DNA of 64,000 nucleotides, from positions 3,800,263 through 3,864,262 of the forward strand of contig JAWPML010000001.1 of NCBI GenBank assembly GCA_033344915.1, written 5' to 3'. The stretch's first letter is position 1. Each line of letters begins with the position of its first letter. Origin of the DNA: Acidimicrobiales bacterium (lineage in GTDB: Bacteria > Actinomycetota > Acidimicrobiia > Acidimicrobiales > Aldehydirespiratoraceae). The notes beneath the pieces were generated by a model, which saw only the letters and a program-made list of their open reading frames with translations, had not been told where the DNA came from and ran no database searches. Shown here in pieces: positions 24,782 to 34,900 of the stretch. The translations under genes were made by a program, and so were the position numbers.

Positions 24782-26203
24782 ATGCGGATGGAGTACAGAA
24801 AACGAGCACTTGTGGGGGGAACCCTCGCAGTTGCGACAGTCCTGTGGGCCGGACCAGCCGGCGCGCAGGACGAGTTGACACTCGAAGGCGTCGCCGACTC
24901 GGCTGGGGTGACCCAGGCGATCATGGACAACCTCTGGTTGGTCGTGGCCGGCGCCCTGGTGTTCCTCATGCAGGCCGGCTTCGCGTTCGTCGAAGCCGGA
25001 CTCACCCGAGCCAAGAACATCGCCAACATCATGGCGAAGAACCTCGCCGACATGGCGATCGGCGCGATCGCCTTCTTCATCATCGGCTGGACGATCGCCT
25101 ACGGGTCGAGCGACAGCAACTGGTGGGGTGGCCTCAACGACTTGTTCTTCAAGGACTCGAGTGACCCGAGCGTGTTGTTCGATCTGTCCGCGGGCGTGAC
25201 CCCGGCGACGAACTTCTTCTTCCAGGTCGTCTTCGCCGCCACCGCCGTCACCATCGCCTCCGGCGCGATGGCGGAGCGCACGAAGTTCACCGCCTACCTG
25301 CTGTTCTCCGCCTGCATGACGGCGATCATCTACCCGATCGTCGTGGCCTGGACGTGGGGCGGCGGCATCATCGCCCAGATCAACATCGGTGACCACGTGT
25401 ACTCGGACTTCGCCGGTTCCTCGATCGTCCACCTCACCGGTGGCGTCGCCGCCCTGGTCGGTGCCTGGAAGCTCGGGCCCCGCCTCGGCAAGTACGGACC
25501 CGACGGCAAGCCCCGTGCCCTCCCCGGTCACAACATCGGCTTCGCCGTGATCGGCGTGTTCATCCTGTGGTTCGGCTGGTTCGGCTTCAACGCCGGTTCG
25601 GAGCTCGTCGCCGACGGCCTGCTCTCGTTCCTCGCCATGAACACGCTGCTCGCTGCGGCTGCCGGTGTGCTCGGTGCGGCGCTCATCGTCTACCTGAAGA
25701 CGGGTATCGCCGACGTCGCAATGGCCGGCAACGGTGCGCTCGCCGGTCTCGTGTCCATCACGGCTCCGGTCGGCACCGTCGAACCGTGGGCGGCGCTCGT
25801 CATCGGCTTCATCGGCGGCATGATCGTCGTGTTCGCCGTGCTCGGCTTCGACAAGATCCGCATCGACGACCCGGTCGGCGCCATCGCCGTCCACGGCGTG
25901 TGCGGCATCTGGGGCACGCTGTCGATCGGCCTGTTCGCCAAGTACGACGACGCCTTCCTCAGCGGCGGTGGCCTCACCGAGGACTACGGCCTCTTCTACG
26001 GCGGCGGCATCGAGCAGCTCGCCGTGCAGGCGCTGATGGTGCTCATCGTCGTCGCCTGGGTCGGCATCGCCTCGCTCATCGTCTTCACGCTGATCGAGAA
26101 GACGGTCGGCCTGCGGGTCGACGAAGAGGAAGAGGTCGCCGGCCTCGACGTCGCCGAGCACGGCTCCGCCGGCTACGGCCTCGAGACCGTCGGTCTCAGC
26201 TAA
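24782..26203 (+). CDS. amt: Ammonium transporter Amt, 473 aa
   Basis: A signal peptide (GGTLAVATVLWAGPAGAQ) is followed by eleven transmembrane helices. Family motifs: FVEAGLTRAKNIANIMAKN in helix 2, GAMAERTKFTAYLLFS, DFAGSSIVHLTGGVAALVGAW (pore His of the twin-His pair), WFGWFGFNAGS, and DPVGAIAVHGVCGIWGTLSIG (second pore His). The cytoplasmic tail is acidic and short. It imports ammonium and is normally under nitrogen control; the GlnR-like array just upstream supports that. GGAAGGGAAAAG provides the ribosome site. No glnK gene follows, unlike many actinobacteria. A strong hairpin ends the unit. Confidence 0.96.
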   Translation: MRMEYRKRALVGGTLAVATVLWAGPAGAQDELTLEGVADSAGVTQAIMDNLWLVVAGALVFLMQAGFAFVEAGLTRAKNIANIMAKNLADMAIGAIAFFIIGWTIAYGSSDSNWWGGLNDLFFKDSSDPSVLFDLSAGVTPATNFFFQVVFAATAVTIASGAMAERTKFTAYLLFSACMTAIIYPIVVAWTWGGGIIAQINIGDHVYSDFAGSSIVHLTGGVAALVGAWKLGPRLGKYGPDGKPRALPGHNIGFAVIGVFILWFGWFGFNAGSELVADGLLSFLAMNTLLAAAAGVLGAALIVYLKTGIADVAMAGNGALAGLVSITAPVGTVEPWAALVIGFIGGMIVVFAVLGFDKIRIDDPVGAIAVHGVCGIWGTLSIGLFAKYDDAFLSGGGLTEDYGLFYGGGIEQLAVQALMVLIVVAWVGIASLIVFTLIEKTVGLRVDEEEEVAGLDVAEHGSAGYGLETVGLS

Positions 26204-26232
26204 CCCCCCGATCCCCCAAGCACCTGCGAACT

Positions 26233-26271
26233 GGCGTGCGCCCTGCCCGGAATCCGGGCAGGGCGCACGCC
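26233..26271. terminator. Strong hairpin terminator after amt
   Basis: An 18-bp perfect stem (26233-26250 with 26254-26271) closed by a 3-nt loop AAT, 29 nt after the amt stop. The stem carries the TGGCGTG core that recurs at four further places up to 27373. No T-run follows, which is usual for GC-rich actinobacterial terminators. Confidence 0.8.
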
Positions 26272-26320
26272 ACTTCCGGTGATGGGGAGGCGTGTCACAC
26301 CCTCGCGAGAGCCTGTCGAC

Positions 26321-27268
26321 ATGCCGAACGATGTCGACCGACTGATCACGGACCTGGCGAGAACACAGCACGGGCTGGTATCTCGGGCGCAGCTGCGGAG
26401 ACTCGGCATTCGAAGCGACGCCGTCCGCGGTCGTGTTGGTTCGCATCGACTCGAGCTCGTCACCGACCGTGTCCTGCGGATCGCAGGTGCCCCGGTCACC
26501 GAGCAGAGCCGCCTCATGTCGGCGGTCCTCGATGCCGGACGGGACGCCGTCGTCTCCCACGAGTCAGCAGCCGCCGTGTGGCGGTTACCCGGCTTTCGAA
26601 CGGACCTGATCACCGTCACCTGTCAGCGAGGCCGGGCTCGCCACGACGTCGAACATCTCGCCACGCTCCACGAACCGCGGCGCTACTCGACGGCGCACGT
26701 CCGCCATGTCAACGAGGTTCCGGTCACGACCCCGAGCCGGACGCTGTTCGATCTGGCAGGCACGAAACGAGTCGGCGCCAACCGCCTGGGCCGCCTCGTC
26801 GACTCCGCATGGTCCCGGCTGCTGGTCTCCCATGCGTCGTTGACGCGAGTCCTCGAGGAGGTCGGAGGGCGAGGAAAGGCAGGCACGACGCTGATGCGCG
26901 AGGTGTTGCGGCCGCGCGGTACCGACTACCGTCCGCCCGGGTCGTCACTCGAGGCCCGCTTCGAGGAGATCGCGGCCGGCTGCGGGTTCATCGGGCTCGA
27001 GCGGCAGGTCGATGTCGGTGCCGATGACGGATGGATCGGCCGCATCGACTTCCTGCATCGCCCGATGGGAATCGTCTTCGAGATCGGCGACGCCCTGTTC
27101 CACGGCTCCCTGACGGACCGCGCGCACGACGAGGTGCGGTGGGGCAGGCTCCGTCAGGCGGGACTGACCGTCGTTTCCGTCGATGGCTTCGAGATCTTCC
27201 ATCGACGCCGGGACCTCGAGGACCGCCTCCGTCGCCTTCGCCCCGCCCACCTCCCCGAAGTGGCGTAG
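26321..27268 (+). CDS. AbiEi/DUF559-like protein (type IV toxin-antitoxin antitoxin-like with endonuclease-fold C-terminus), 315 aa
   Basis: N-terminal winged helix resembling AbiEi antitoxins (LARTQHGLVSRAQLRRLGIRS, LVTDRVLRIAG), a middle region with VVSHESAAAVWRLPG and VPVTTPSRTLFDLAG typical of that family, and a C-terminal domain (about 215-310) of the DUF559/very-short-patch-repair endonuclease fold (SSLEARFEEIAAGCGF, IDFLHRPMGIVFEIGD, DEVRWGRLRQAG). The usual nuclease Asp/Glu pattern is partly present (IDFLH, FEIGD). No AbiEii toxin gene is adjacent. Such orphan proteins are abundant in actinobacteria and their role is unknown. ATG 26321 is preferred over GTG 26279 and ATG 26282. Hairpin repeats flank it on both sides. 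Confidence 0.7.
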   Translation: MPNDVDRLITDLARTQHGLVSRAQLRRLGIRSDAVRGRVGSHRLELVTDRVLRIAGAPVTEQSRLMSAVLDAGRDAVVSHESAAAVWRLPGFRTDLITVTCQRGRARHDVEHLATLHEPRRYSTAHVRHVNEVPVTTPSRTLFDLAGTKRVGANRLGRLVDSAWSRLLVSHASLTRVLEEVGGRGKAGTTLMREVLRPRGTDYRPPGSSLEARFEEIAAGCGFIGLERQVDVGADDGWIGRIDFLHRPMGIVFEIGDALFHGSLTDRAHDEVRWGRLRQAGLTVVSVDGFEIFHRRRDLEDRLRRLRPAHLPEVA

Positions 27269-27378
27269 CCATCACCCAAGGTTCGGGCGATGTGCACGCC
27301 ACTTGCGGATTGGGGTGTCCTCCCCTTCGAACTGGCGTGTGCGGCAACGGAAGTCCAGTTGATGTGCACGCCAGTTCG
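27258..27378. repeat. Inverted repeats with TGGCGTG core behind the AbiEi-like gene
   Basis: Two nested-style inverted repeats: AAGTGGCGT 27258-27266 with ACGCCACTT 27297-27305, and CGAACTGGCGTG 27328-27339 with its complement 27367-27378 (12-bp arms, 27-nt loop). CGAACTGGCGTG also occurs at 26227-26238 in front of the gene, as part of the amt terminator region. They look like one small dispersed repeat family. Confidence 0.6.
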
Positions 27379-27381
27379 GTC

Positions 27382-27412
27382 GGGTGGGTGGGTGGGTGGG
27401 TGGGGTTGGGTG
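27382..27412 (+). repeat. (GGGT)n tract, G-quadruplex-forming
   Basis: Five consecutive GGGT units on the + strand followed by GGGGTTGGGTGG, ending 11 bases before the gpmA stop. The pattern meets the G3+N1 loop rule for a very stable quadruplex. It lies just downstream of gpmA, whose mRNA would carry the complementary C-rich sequence. Confidence 0.75.
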
Positions 27413-27422
27413 GTCTGGGAAC

Positions 27423-28181
27423 TCAGTGGCCGCCGGCTTGGGCGGCGACCTCGGCGGCGCCGGCGGCGGCGGCTTCGGGGTCCATGGCCCGTTCGAGCGG
27501 GTGCTTGGCCTCGACGGGGCGCATGTCGGGGCCGAGGACGTAGTGCAGGGGCATGCCGGTGGGGATGTTGAGTTCGGCGATCTCGTCGTCGGGGATCGAG
27601 TCGAGGTGTTTGACGAGGGCCCGCAGCGAGTTGCCGTGGGCCGCGACCAGCACCGTCCTCCCGGCCCGGAGATCCGGGACGATCCCGTCGTACCAATAGG
27701 GCAGCATCCGCTCGACGACGTCCTTCAGACACTCCGTCCGGGGCACCAGCTCCGGCGGGAGATCCGCGTAGGCGGCCGACGTGTTCGGGTTGTACGGGTT
27801 GTCGTCGCTGATCGGTGGTGGCGCGGTGTCGTAGCTGCGGCGCCAGATGTGGAGTTGCTCGTCGCCGTGCTTCTCGCGTGTCTCGGCCTTGTCGAGCCCG
27901 GTCAGATCGCCGTAGTGCCGTTCGTTGAGACGCCAATGGCGGCGAACCGGGATCCAGCGCCGGTCGCACCCGGCGAGCATCAGCTCGGCCGTCTCGATCG
28001 CCCGTTGCTGCAGTGAGGTGTGGACCACGTCGGGGAGCAGGTCGGCCTCGACGAGCATCGGCCCCGCGGCGCGGGCCTCCTCACGCCCCTTCTCGATCAG
28101 CGGGCAGTCGTACCAGCCGGTGAAGAGGTTCAGCTCGTTCCATTCCGAGCGACCGTGGCGGACGAGGATCAGGTGGTACAT
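27423..28181 (-). CDS. gpmA: 2,3-bisphosphoglycerate-dependent phosphoglycerate mutase, 252 aa
   Basis: Interconverts 3- and 2-phosphoglycerate in glycolysis. The phospho-His motif [18 protein letters not shown] is at the N-terminus. [16 protein letters not shown] and [18 protein letters not shown] (second catalytic His) are present, and length matches GpmA (about 250). TACCCT at 28189-28194 lies 7 nt before ATG 28181, which also excludes the longer upstream frame. The C-terminus is Ala-rich. Confidence 0.95.
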   Translation of the reverse strand: MYHLILVRHGRSEWNELNLFTGWYDCPLIEKGREEARAAGPMLVEADLLPDVVHTSLQQRAIETAELMLAGCDRRWIPVRRHWRLNERHYGDLTGLDKAETREKHGDEQLHIWRRSYDTAPPPISDDNPYNPNTSAAYADLPPELVPRTECLKDVVERMLPYWYDGIVPDLRAGRTVLVAAHGNSLRALVKHLDSIPDDEIAELNIPTGMPLHYVLGPDMRPVEAKHPLERAMDPEAAAAGAAEVAAQAGGH

Positions 28182-28225
28182 GGTCGGAAGGGTACCCCTC
28201 CGGCCGTTGCGGCTAGAAAGGCGGG

Positions 28226-29203
28226 GTGACGACCCTGCTCCGGCGCCTGCTGCCCCCGCTCCTCGCCCTCGCGCTCGTGGCCGCGGCGTGCGGCTCCGGC
28301 GACGGCGAGACGTCCTCGACGACCACCACCACGACCACCACACTCTCGACGAGCACCACGTCACGGTCGACGACATCGTCGACGACGACCAGCACGTCGA
28401 CATCGACGACGACCACCACGACCACCACGACCACGACGACCACCACGGTTCCCCCGGCCCCCACCGAAGAGGGACTGGCGCTGGCGTCGATCTTCGAGGT
28501 GACCGAGACTCTGCTCGGCGAGCTGTCGACGGCGACGACCGTCGCCGAGATCGAAGCGGCGTTCCGGAGCCTGTCCGACCGTTTCGCGGCGATCCCCGAC
28601 ACCGGCGCCCCGGATGCGATCCGTGACGGCTATATCGTCGCCCTGGACGCATGGGCCGATCTCTACGTCGAGTACCAGTCGACCCTCGAGTCGCCGAATC
28701 CGTCGCCCAGTGACGTCGATGCCTTCGGGCAGGAGAACCTCGCCATCACCGAGTCGGTGTCGCTCGTGGACGCCCAGCTCTTCGAGCAGCTCGATGTGGT
28801 CCTGCGGGCGCGCGGCACCGAGGGTGCTGTGTATCTCGCCGACCTGCTCGACCCGGTCGGGGACTACTCGGCGGTCTTCCTGACGCTGATCGAGCTGGAC
28901 AACCTCCGTCCGTCCCAGCAGATCGCGGCGTGGGGCGATCTCGTCGACGAGACGGGCCGCATCCGAGTGGTCATCGAGGGGCTCTCGCCCACGCCGCGAC
29001 TCGAGGAGTTGCACGAACGCCAGGTCGACCTGATGGCCGACACCGAGGCGCTGTTCCAGGAGTTCCTCGATCTCATGGTCGCCGGCGACGAGCCGGGCGC
29101 CTCCCTGTTCCTCGCGCTCGGCGCGATCGAGCGGGACGGACTGGCCCTGCGCGAGGAACGAAGCGCCGCCGTGACCGAAGAACTCCGAGGAGAGTCCGAC
29201 TGA
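28226..29203 (+). CDS. Lipoprotein with Thr-rich linker, 325 aa, function unknown
   Basis: Signal peptide with lipobox LVAAAC (about residue 22), a linker of some 50 residues made almost wholly of Thr/Ser (ACC/ACG codons at 28310-28450), then an all-helical domain ([67 protein letters not shown]). The helical domain is of unknown type and may be a four-helix bundle. TAGAAA at 28214-28219 stands 6 nt before GTG. It overlaps the next gene by one base (TGATG), so it is co-translated with the dehydrogenase. It is divergent from gpmA. Confidence 0.7.
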   Translation: MTTLLRRLLPPLLALALVAAACGSGDGETSSTTTTTTTTLSTSTTSRSTTSSTTTSTSTSTTTTTTTTTTTTTTVPPAPTEEGLALASIFEVTETLLGELSTATTVAEIEAAFRSLSDRFAAIPDTGAPDAIRDGYIVALDAWADLYVEYQSTLESPNPSPSDVDAFGQENLAITESVSLVDAQLFEQLDVVLRARGTEGAVYLADLLDPVGDYSAVFLTLIELDNLRPSQQIAAWGDLVDETGRIRVVIEGLSPTPRLEELHERQVDLMADTEALFQEFLDLMVAGDEPGASLFLALGAIERDGLALREERSAAVTEELRGESD

Positions 29204-30027
29204 TGGGATTCAAGACCTTCACCGACAAGATCGTCGTCGTCACCGGGGCGGGGTCCGGAATGGGCCGCGCCTACGCCCAGGAGTTCGAGCAGGTCGGCGC
29301 GAAGCTCGCCCTGTGCGACATCGACGCGGCCGGCCTCGACGAGACGATGGCGACGCTCGCGCGGCCGAGTGCCGATCGCGTCCTCGCCGCGACGGTCGAC
29401 GTGGCGGACGAGCAGGCCATGCGGGAGTTCGCGGACGCCTCGCGGGGCGCGCTGGGCAACGCCAACATCGTGCTCAACAACGCCGGCATCGCGGGCGGCA
29501 TGGTGCCGGGCGCCGAGATGTCCGTGAAGGATCACGAGCGGGTCTTCGCCGTCAACTACTACGGCGTCGTCCACGGCACGCTCGCCTTCATGCCCCAGCT
29601 GGAGGCCGTGGCGGACGCGGCGCTCGTGAACGTGTCGAGCATCTTCGGGATGATCGGCGCGCCGGGCAACGCCGACTATTGCGCGACGAAGTTCGCAGTC
29701 CGCGGCTACACCGAGGTGCTCATGGCGGAGCTGGCGAAGTCGCACATCCAGGTCCACCTCGTGCATCCCGGTGGCATCGACACGAACATCGTGAAGGGCA
29801 CGACCGCCGAGGAGGACGCCAAGGATCTGCTGGTCACGCCGCCGAACGACATCGCCAAGAAGGTCATCGAGGGCATTCGGAAGAACAAGCGCCGAATCGT
29901 CTACGGCAAGGCGAGCCGGCCCGCCCAGTTCGTGTCGCATTTCATGCCCGTCGGCGTCGTCGCCCGGATGCTGCAACGGGGCGCCGACCGGGGTGTGAGC
30001 CTCGGTGGCGCCAAGAGCTCCGACTAG
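29203..30027 (+). CDS. Short-chain dehydrogenase/reductase, 274 aa
   Basis: Classical SDR: cofactor motif VTGAGSGMGRAYA (TGxxxGxG), LCDID at the end of strand 2 (Asp suggests NAD rather than NADP), NNAGIAGG, catalytic Ser in LVNVSSIFG, and YCATKFAV with the YxxxK pair, then HPGGIDTNI. The C-terminus (NKRRIVYGKASRPAQFVSH) resembles SDRs acting on lipophilic substrates in actinobacteria. ATG 29203 follows GAGGAG at 29187-29192 and overlaps the preceding stop. Substrate unknown. Confidence 0.9.
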   Translation: MGFKTFTDKIVVVTGAGSGMGRAYAQEFEQVGAKLALCDIDAAGLDETMATLARPSADRVLAATVDVADEQAMREFADASRGALGNANIVLNNAGIAGGMVPGAEMSVKDHERVFAVNYYGVVHGTLAFMPQLEAVADAALVNVSSIFGMIGAPGNADYCATKFAVRGYTEVLMAELAKSHIQVHLVHPGGIDTNIVKGTTAEEDAKDLLVTPPNDIAKKVIEGIRKNKRRIVYGKASRPAQFVSHFMPVGVVARMLQRGADRGVSLGGAKSSD

Positions 30028-31829
30028 TCGTCGTCGAGGATCCGGCCGAATCCGAGGCCGTAGAACCCGCCCGGCAGCGCGCCGTCGACCGACGTGAGTC
30101 GGGCGACGACCCACTCGTCGGCCTCCGCGCGCTTGTCGTCGATCAGCGCGATCTCCACGTGCGTCAGTGTCTGGCCGGGGTCGAACTCGATCGTGCCGTG
30201 CTTCTCGATGACGACGTCCTCGCCGAGGGTCGCCCACCCGTCGCTGTCCACCGTCGCGGTGACCCACGTCGCCGTGACCGTGCGGTCGGCCGGGGACGAC
30301 AGCTCGACCGGGATCCGCAGCGTGCCGTCGCTCTCGTCGGCCTCGGCCCATGCCGGCGCAACGCGCGGCGTCGGCCCGTCCGGACACGGCTCGATGGCGC
30401 CGAGTTCGGGATGCACGACCGGGATCGGCGGATCCTGGGGTGGCGTGCCGGGAGGCTCGGGCACTGCTGTGATCACCCAGATGAGCGCGAGCCGGGGCGG
30501 TTGCTCGCCTGGGCAGATGCCGGTGGGCTCGCCGTGGCTCTCGTTGCCGACCATCCGCAGCCCGTCGTAGCCGTGGATCCAGCGGTACGGGTCGTCGTTG
30601 CCGGCGATCATCGCCCGGTTCGCTTCGATGACCGTGTCGCGCACGGGGTGGTCGAGCACGGCGGTCCGGTACTCCGTGCCGACGATGATCGCGTGGTGGG
30701 TCGGGTCGTCCGCCTCGAAGGTGTTGCCGATCACCTGCGTGCCGTCGTCCTCGATGCGCACGCCGTAGGTCACGTCGATGAAGTGGTTGTCGACGATGGT
30801 GTTGTCGGCGGCGTAGTCCAGCGTGATCCGCGTGAGGCCCGACTCGACGTAGGCCGGCTTGGTGCACTCCATCGGCAGGGTGTTCTCGGACATCCGTTGG
30901 CCGACCCACACCCCGTTGAGCCCGCCGACGAAGGTGTTGGCCTCGATGCGGTTGCGGTCCGACGGCCACCGCCGGTCGAACCACACGCCCGAATCCGGGA
31001 ACTCGCCACAGTTCGTGTAGAGCAGGATCCCACCGTGGCTGTTTCCCTCGAAGTGGTTGCCGACGACGACGTTCTCGTAGCTGCCGTCGATGGCCACGCC
31101 CTCGCGGCCGGCCCCCCAGAACCGCCATGTGGTGCCGGCGAACTCCGTCAGCTGGCCGCCCGGTCCGTTCTCGCGGAACCCGTTGTCGAGCAGTTGATTG
31201 TGTTCGACCGTTGACCGGCGGCTGCCCGTCTCCAGATAGATGCCGGCGCTGCCGGCCCGTTGCACCACGCTGTTGCGGATCGTCGCATCGCTGACGTAGC
31301 CGTCGATGAAGATCCCGACACCGCGCGAGTCGCGGAACTCGCTGTGTTCGATGACCACTCCGGTCAGGCCGTTCTCGTACTCGACGCCCGGCTCGAGTAG
31401 CCGGAACCCGTCCCGGGTCACCCGCAGGCTGTTGAGGAATCCCTCGACGCGACAATTGCGAACGGTGACGCCCACCAGCGCGGTGTCGATCGGTGTGGAG
31501 ATCTCGATGCCGCGGCCGCCACCGGTCTTGCGGATCGTGGCGCCGCGACAGTCGAGGACGACATCCGACGTGTTGATCTCGAATCCCGCGGTCCAGTCGC
31601 ACGACGCATCGAGGTGGGTCGACGCCGTGAGGACCACGCGATCGGCCGCTCGTTCACAGCCGAGCAGGGCCGAGCCGGGCTCCACCGGCGGCAGCGTGTC
31701 GGGCACACCCGCCGTCGGCGCGCCGTCCGGTGGTGACCCGCTGACGGCTCCCCCGGCCGGCCCGGTGAGCAGGAGTGCGCCGGTGGCGCACACCGCCGCG
31801 ATCAGTCCCAAGCAACGCTTTCGCCCCAT
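30024..31829 (-). CDS. Secreted right-handed parallel beta-helix protein with Calx-beta-like C-terminus, 601 aa
   Basis: Signal peptide (LGLIAAVCATGALLLTGPAG), then a beta-helix domain (about 60-420) of PbH1-like turns: VVLDCRGATIRKTGGG, GVTVRNCRVEGF, GVVIEHSEFRDSRG, ATIRNSVVQRAGSAGIYLET, STVEHNQLLDNG, VVVGNHFEGNSHGGILL, NRIEANTFVGGLNGVWV. The last 110 residues (LRIPVELSSPADRTVTATWV, TIEFDPGQTLTHVEIALIDD) match a Calx-beta fold that often precedes anchoring. This resembles NosD/C5-epimerase-like carbohydrate proteins, but no catalytic site can be assigned. It converges with the dehydrogenase, overlapping by 4 bases. CATACT stands 8 nt before ATG. Confidence 0.8.
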   Translation of the reverse strand: MGRKRCLGLIAAVCATGALLLTGPAGGAVSGSPPDGAPTAGVPDTLPPVEPGSALLGCERAADRVVLTASTHLDASCDWTAGFEINTSDVVLDCRGATIRKTGGGRGIEISTPIDTALVGVTVRNCRVEGFLNSLRVTRDGFRLLEPGVEYENGLTGVVIEHSEFRDSRGVGIFIDGYVSDATIRNSVVQRAGSAGIYLETGSRRSTVEHNQLLDNGFRENGPGGQLTEFAGTTWRFWGAGREGVAIDGSYENVVVGNHFEGNSHGGILLYTNCGEFPDSGVWFDRRWPSDRNRIEANTFVGGLNGVWVGQRMSENTLPMECTKPAYVESGLTRITLDYAADNTIVDNHFIDVTYGVRIEDDGTQVIGNTFEADDPTHHAIIVGTEYRTAVLDHPVRDTVIEANRAMIAGNDDPYRWIHGYDGLRMVGNESHGEPTGICPGEQPPRLALIWVITAVPEPPGTPPQDPPIPVVHPELGAIEPCPDGPTPRVAPAWAEADESDGTLRIPVELSSPADRTVTATWVTATVDSDGWATLGEDVVIEKHGTIEFDPGQTLTHVEIALIDDKRAEADEWVVARLTSVDGALPGGFYGLGFGRILDDD

Positions 31830-31901
31830 GGCCGTCGAGTATGGAGGGGCTTCCGGCGGATCGCCAGACGGGCCGGCCGGACAGTCCCAGCCGTGCCGCC
31901 G

Positions 31902-34900
31902 TCAGCTGCCCGCCAGGCGTCGCTCCAGCATCGCGGTGAGCTCGTCGACGGGACCGCCGACCTCCTCCAGCATCTCGTGGCACTGCTGCATGGCGCGGAA
32001 CGCGGCGGCGCGATCGCCCCGCTGGAGGTGTCCGGCGATCAGGGATCGATGGGCCGGTTCGGACCAGGGTTCGACCTGCACCAGCCGGCTCGCCAGCGCG
32101 ATCGCGTCATCGGCGCGGTCGTGCGCCAGCATCAGTTCGGCTGCCCGCACCGACGCCCGCACGAAGCGCACATGCAGGCGCTGGCGCTCGAGATGGAGCC
32201 ACTCCCCCTCGAGGACGCCGGCGAGGAGATCGCCGCGGTAGAGGTCGATGGCCTCGCTCAGACAGTCGAGGGCGAGGCTCGGGGCGCCGTCCTCCTCGAG
32301 CTGGGCGGCCTCGTCGAGGAGAGAATCGAAACGCCAGACATCGACCTCCAGCCGGTCGTGGCCGGCGAGGCGGACCCGGCTCGAATCGGCTCGGACGAAA
32401 TACGCGGCGTCACCACCGGCCCGCCCTTCCTCCAGCACACCGAGCAGCAGATTGAGGGTCGAACGCAGGCTGCGGCGGGCCGCATCCTCGTTCGCGTCGG
32501 GCCAGAGGGCGGCCATGATCGCGTCCCGGGTGGCGTCGGGATGGACGACCAGATAGCCGAGCAGGGAACGGACCCGTTCGCGGCGCCAGTCGTCGTGGTC
32601 GCTCTCGACGCCGCCGATCTCCAGTCGCTCGGCCCCGAGCAGCCGGAGCGTGCGGCTCGCCGTGGGCGGCAGCGGCACGGAGGCCAGGATCTCCTTGGCG
32701 GCCGCCGCGACGTCCGGGTGCGGATGCTCGGTCCAGTCCCGGAACCGCTCGCGAGCCGGGTCGCCGATCACCTCCAGCAGCCAGTCGGCGGTGGGCTTCG
32801 CCTCGGGTCGGCCCGCCGCCCACCCGGCGCAGACGAACTCGCAGCTCGTGCGCAGGAAGAGCGAGGACAGGACCATGCCGGGGTGCTCGGGCCAGGGGAC
32901 GGCGCTCATCGCGTCGAGCGAACCCGTGGCGTCCATCTCCCCGAGCGCGAGCCCGGGCGCCGTGTCGCGATCCGGCAGCGGGATGGTCAGACCGGCGAGG
33001 CGTTCGGGCAGATAGCGGGCGATGAGGGCACCGGACCCGTTGTACGAGAGTCGGGTGTTGCCCGCGAGGGGGAGCCGATCCAGCAGATCGGCGAGCATCT
33101 CGCTCGCCCGCTTCGTGTCGCCGCGTTCGTGCACGATCAGCAGCTCGGGCAGGCCGAGGGTGATCTCGACCTGGGCGGCGCCCCGTTCGCCGGCGAAGCG
33201 ACTCGCGAGACGCCAGTGCTGCTCGCCCTCGTCGACCCGGCCGGCTCCGGCCAGGACGGCCGACATCCACGCGTGGCACAGGAACCGGGCGCGGTCCGAG
33301 CCGGACCGCGTCTGCCAGGCCTCGGGGTCGTCGAGGAGTTCCTCGATCCGGCCGGCTCGCCAGCGGGCCGCGATCGCGATGACCTCGGTGCCGCGGATGG
33401 CGCCGGCGCCGTCGAGATACCGGTCGGCGAGGGCGACGTCGCTCTCGCCCATGAGCTCGCGAGCCTGGTACTCGAGCCAGTCCGCGATCGCCCGGAAGCG
33501 ACCGGTCATCGGCGCGGTCCGGGCCCGTCGGACGGCAGCGAGGATCGCCTCAGGGTCGCCCTGGGCGATGCCGGCGAACGCCTGGGTCACATCGGTGTAG
33601 GGGACGGCCGCCGCAACACCCTGATCCGCGAGCTCCTGCATCCGCTGCGCGACCCCGATCAGGTTGGCGGGGTCGCGCTGGATGTGGAACCAGAAGCCGA
33701 CCTCGGCGAGCGCGTTCACGAGCCCGTCCCGCTCGCCGAGCGCTTCGTAGCCGTCGGCCGCCCGCCGGAACAGTTCGAGGCAGTGCTCGGTGGTCGGATC
33801 GATCGCCTGCTCGATCAGCCCCTCGATGTGTGCGGCGATCGGGTGTCGGCGGACGTCGTCGGGGGCCGCGGCGAGCCAGCGGCCGAGCACGTCGACATCC
33901 TCGACCTGACCGGCGGCCAGCGTCGCCCGCAGCGCCGCGAGCGCGAGGTCGCTCTGCCGGGCCCGGTTCGCGAGGTCGACGGCGCGACCGGGCTGGCCGG
34001 TGTCGAGGAGGTGCTGGATCGCGGCCCGCTGATGGCGATCGCGGGTCCGCTCGATCTCCTCGGCGGTGAAGACCTGGCGCCAGAGGGCGTGGGCCTCGTA
34101 CCAACCGTCGCTGTGTTGGACCATCGGGAGTTCCCCGATCGCCCGGCCCGCGTCGATTCCCGTGAGGGTCGTGAGCAGCGTGTCGTCCGCACCGCCGAGC
34201 GCGACGACGAGGGCCAGGACTTCGCGCTGATCGGCGGTGAGCGTGGCGATGACCTCCTCGTTGAGGAACCGGTTGACGGCTCCCGATCGAAGGGCGAGGG
34301 CGACCAGGGCCGGCCAGCCACCGAGATCGTCGATCTCCTCGATTGCTCGTCCGCCGCGGCTGGCGAGCTCGACGAGCTCGCTGCGATCGAGGGTGAGGTC
34401 CTCCTCACCGAGGCGTTCGACCCGTCCCTGGGCGTCGAGGCGGGCGAGGCTGAGGGGCGGCTCGTGGCGGCCGGCGAGCAGCACGTGTCCGTTCGCCGGC
34501 AGGTCCGCGACGATCGCGGTGAGCACGTCGGCCCCACTCGACGCCTCCGGGATCTCGTGGACGTCGTCGAACACGAGACAGATCTGGGCGGGGCTCGCGG
34601 CGGCGACGGCTTCGGCGACGTCCTCGACGTCGCTGTCGGGCGGGAGGTCGAGCGACGCGGCCACCCCGCGCAACAGATGGGAGCCGTCCGCGTCGCCGGG
34701 CTCGCAGCCGATCCAGGCGTCGCGGCCGCGGGGGGCGAGGCGGTTCTGGTCGACGGCCTGGGCGAGGGCGGTCGTCTTGCCGAATCCGGCGCTCGCCCGC
34801 ACGACCAGGACCCGCGCCTCGAAACGGGCGAGGAGCCGACGCAGCACGGCCGGCCGCAGAAGGGCGTCGGTGAGTTCCGGTGGTTGGGCGCGAAATGGCC

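Noticed and set aside
28310-28450. Repetitive ACC/ACG tract in a lipoprotein gene as a possible CRISPR or minisatellite
   Set aside because: It is a poly-Thr linker in frame, without regular repeat-spacer structure. Similar linkers occur at 4950-5040, 7330-7600 and 21050-21110.
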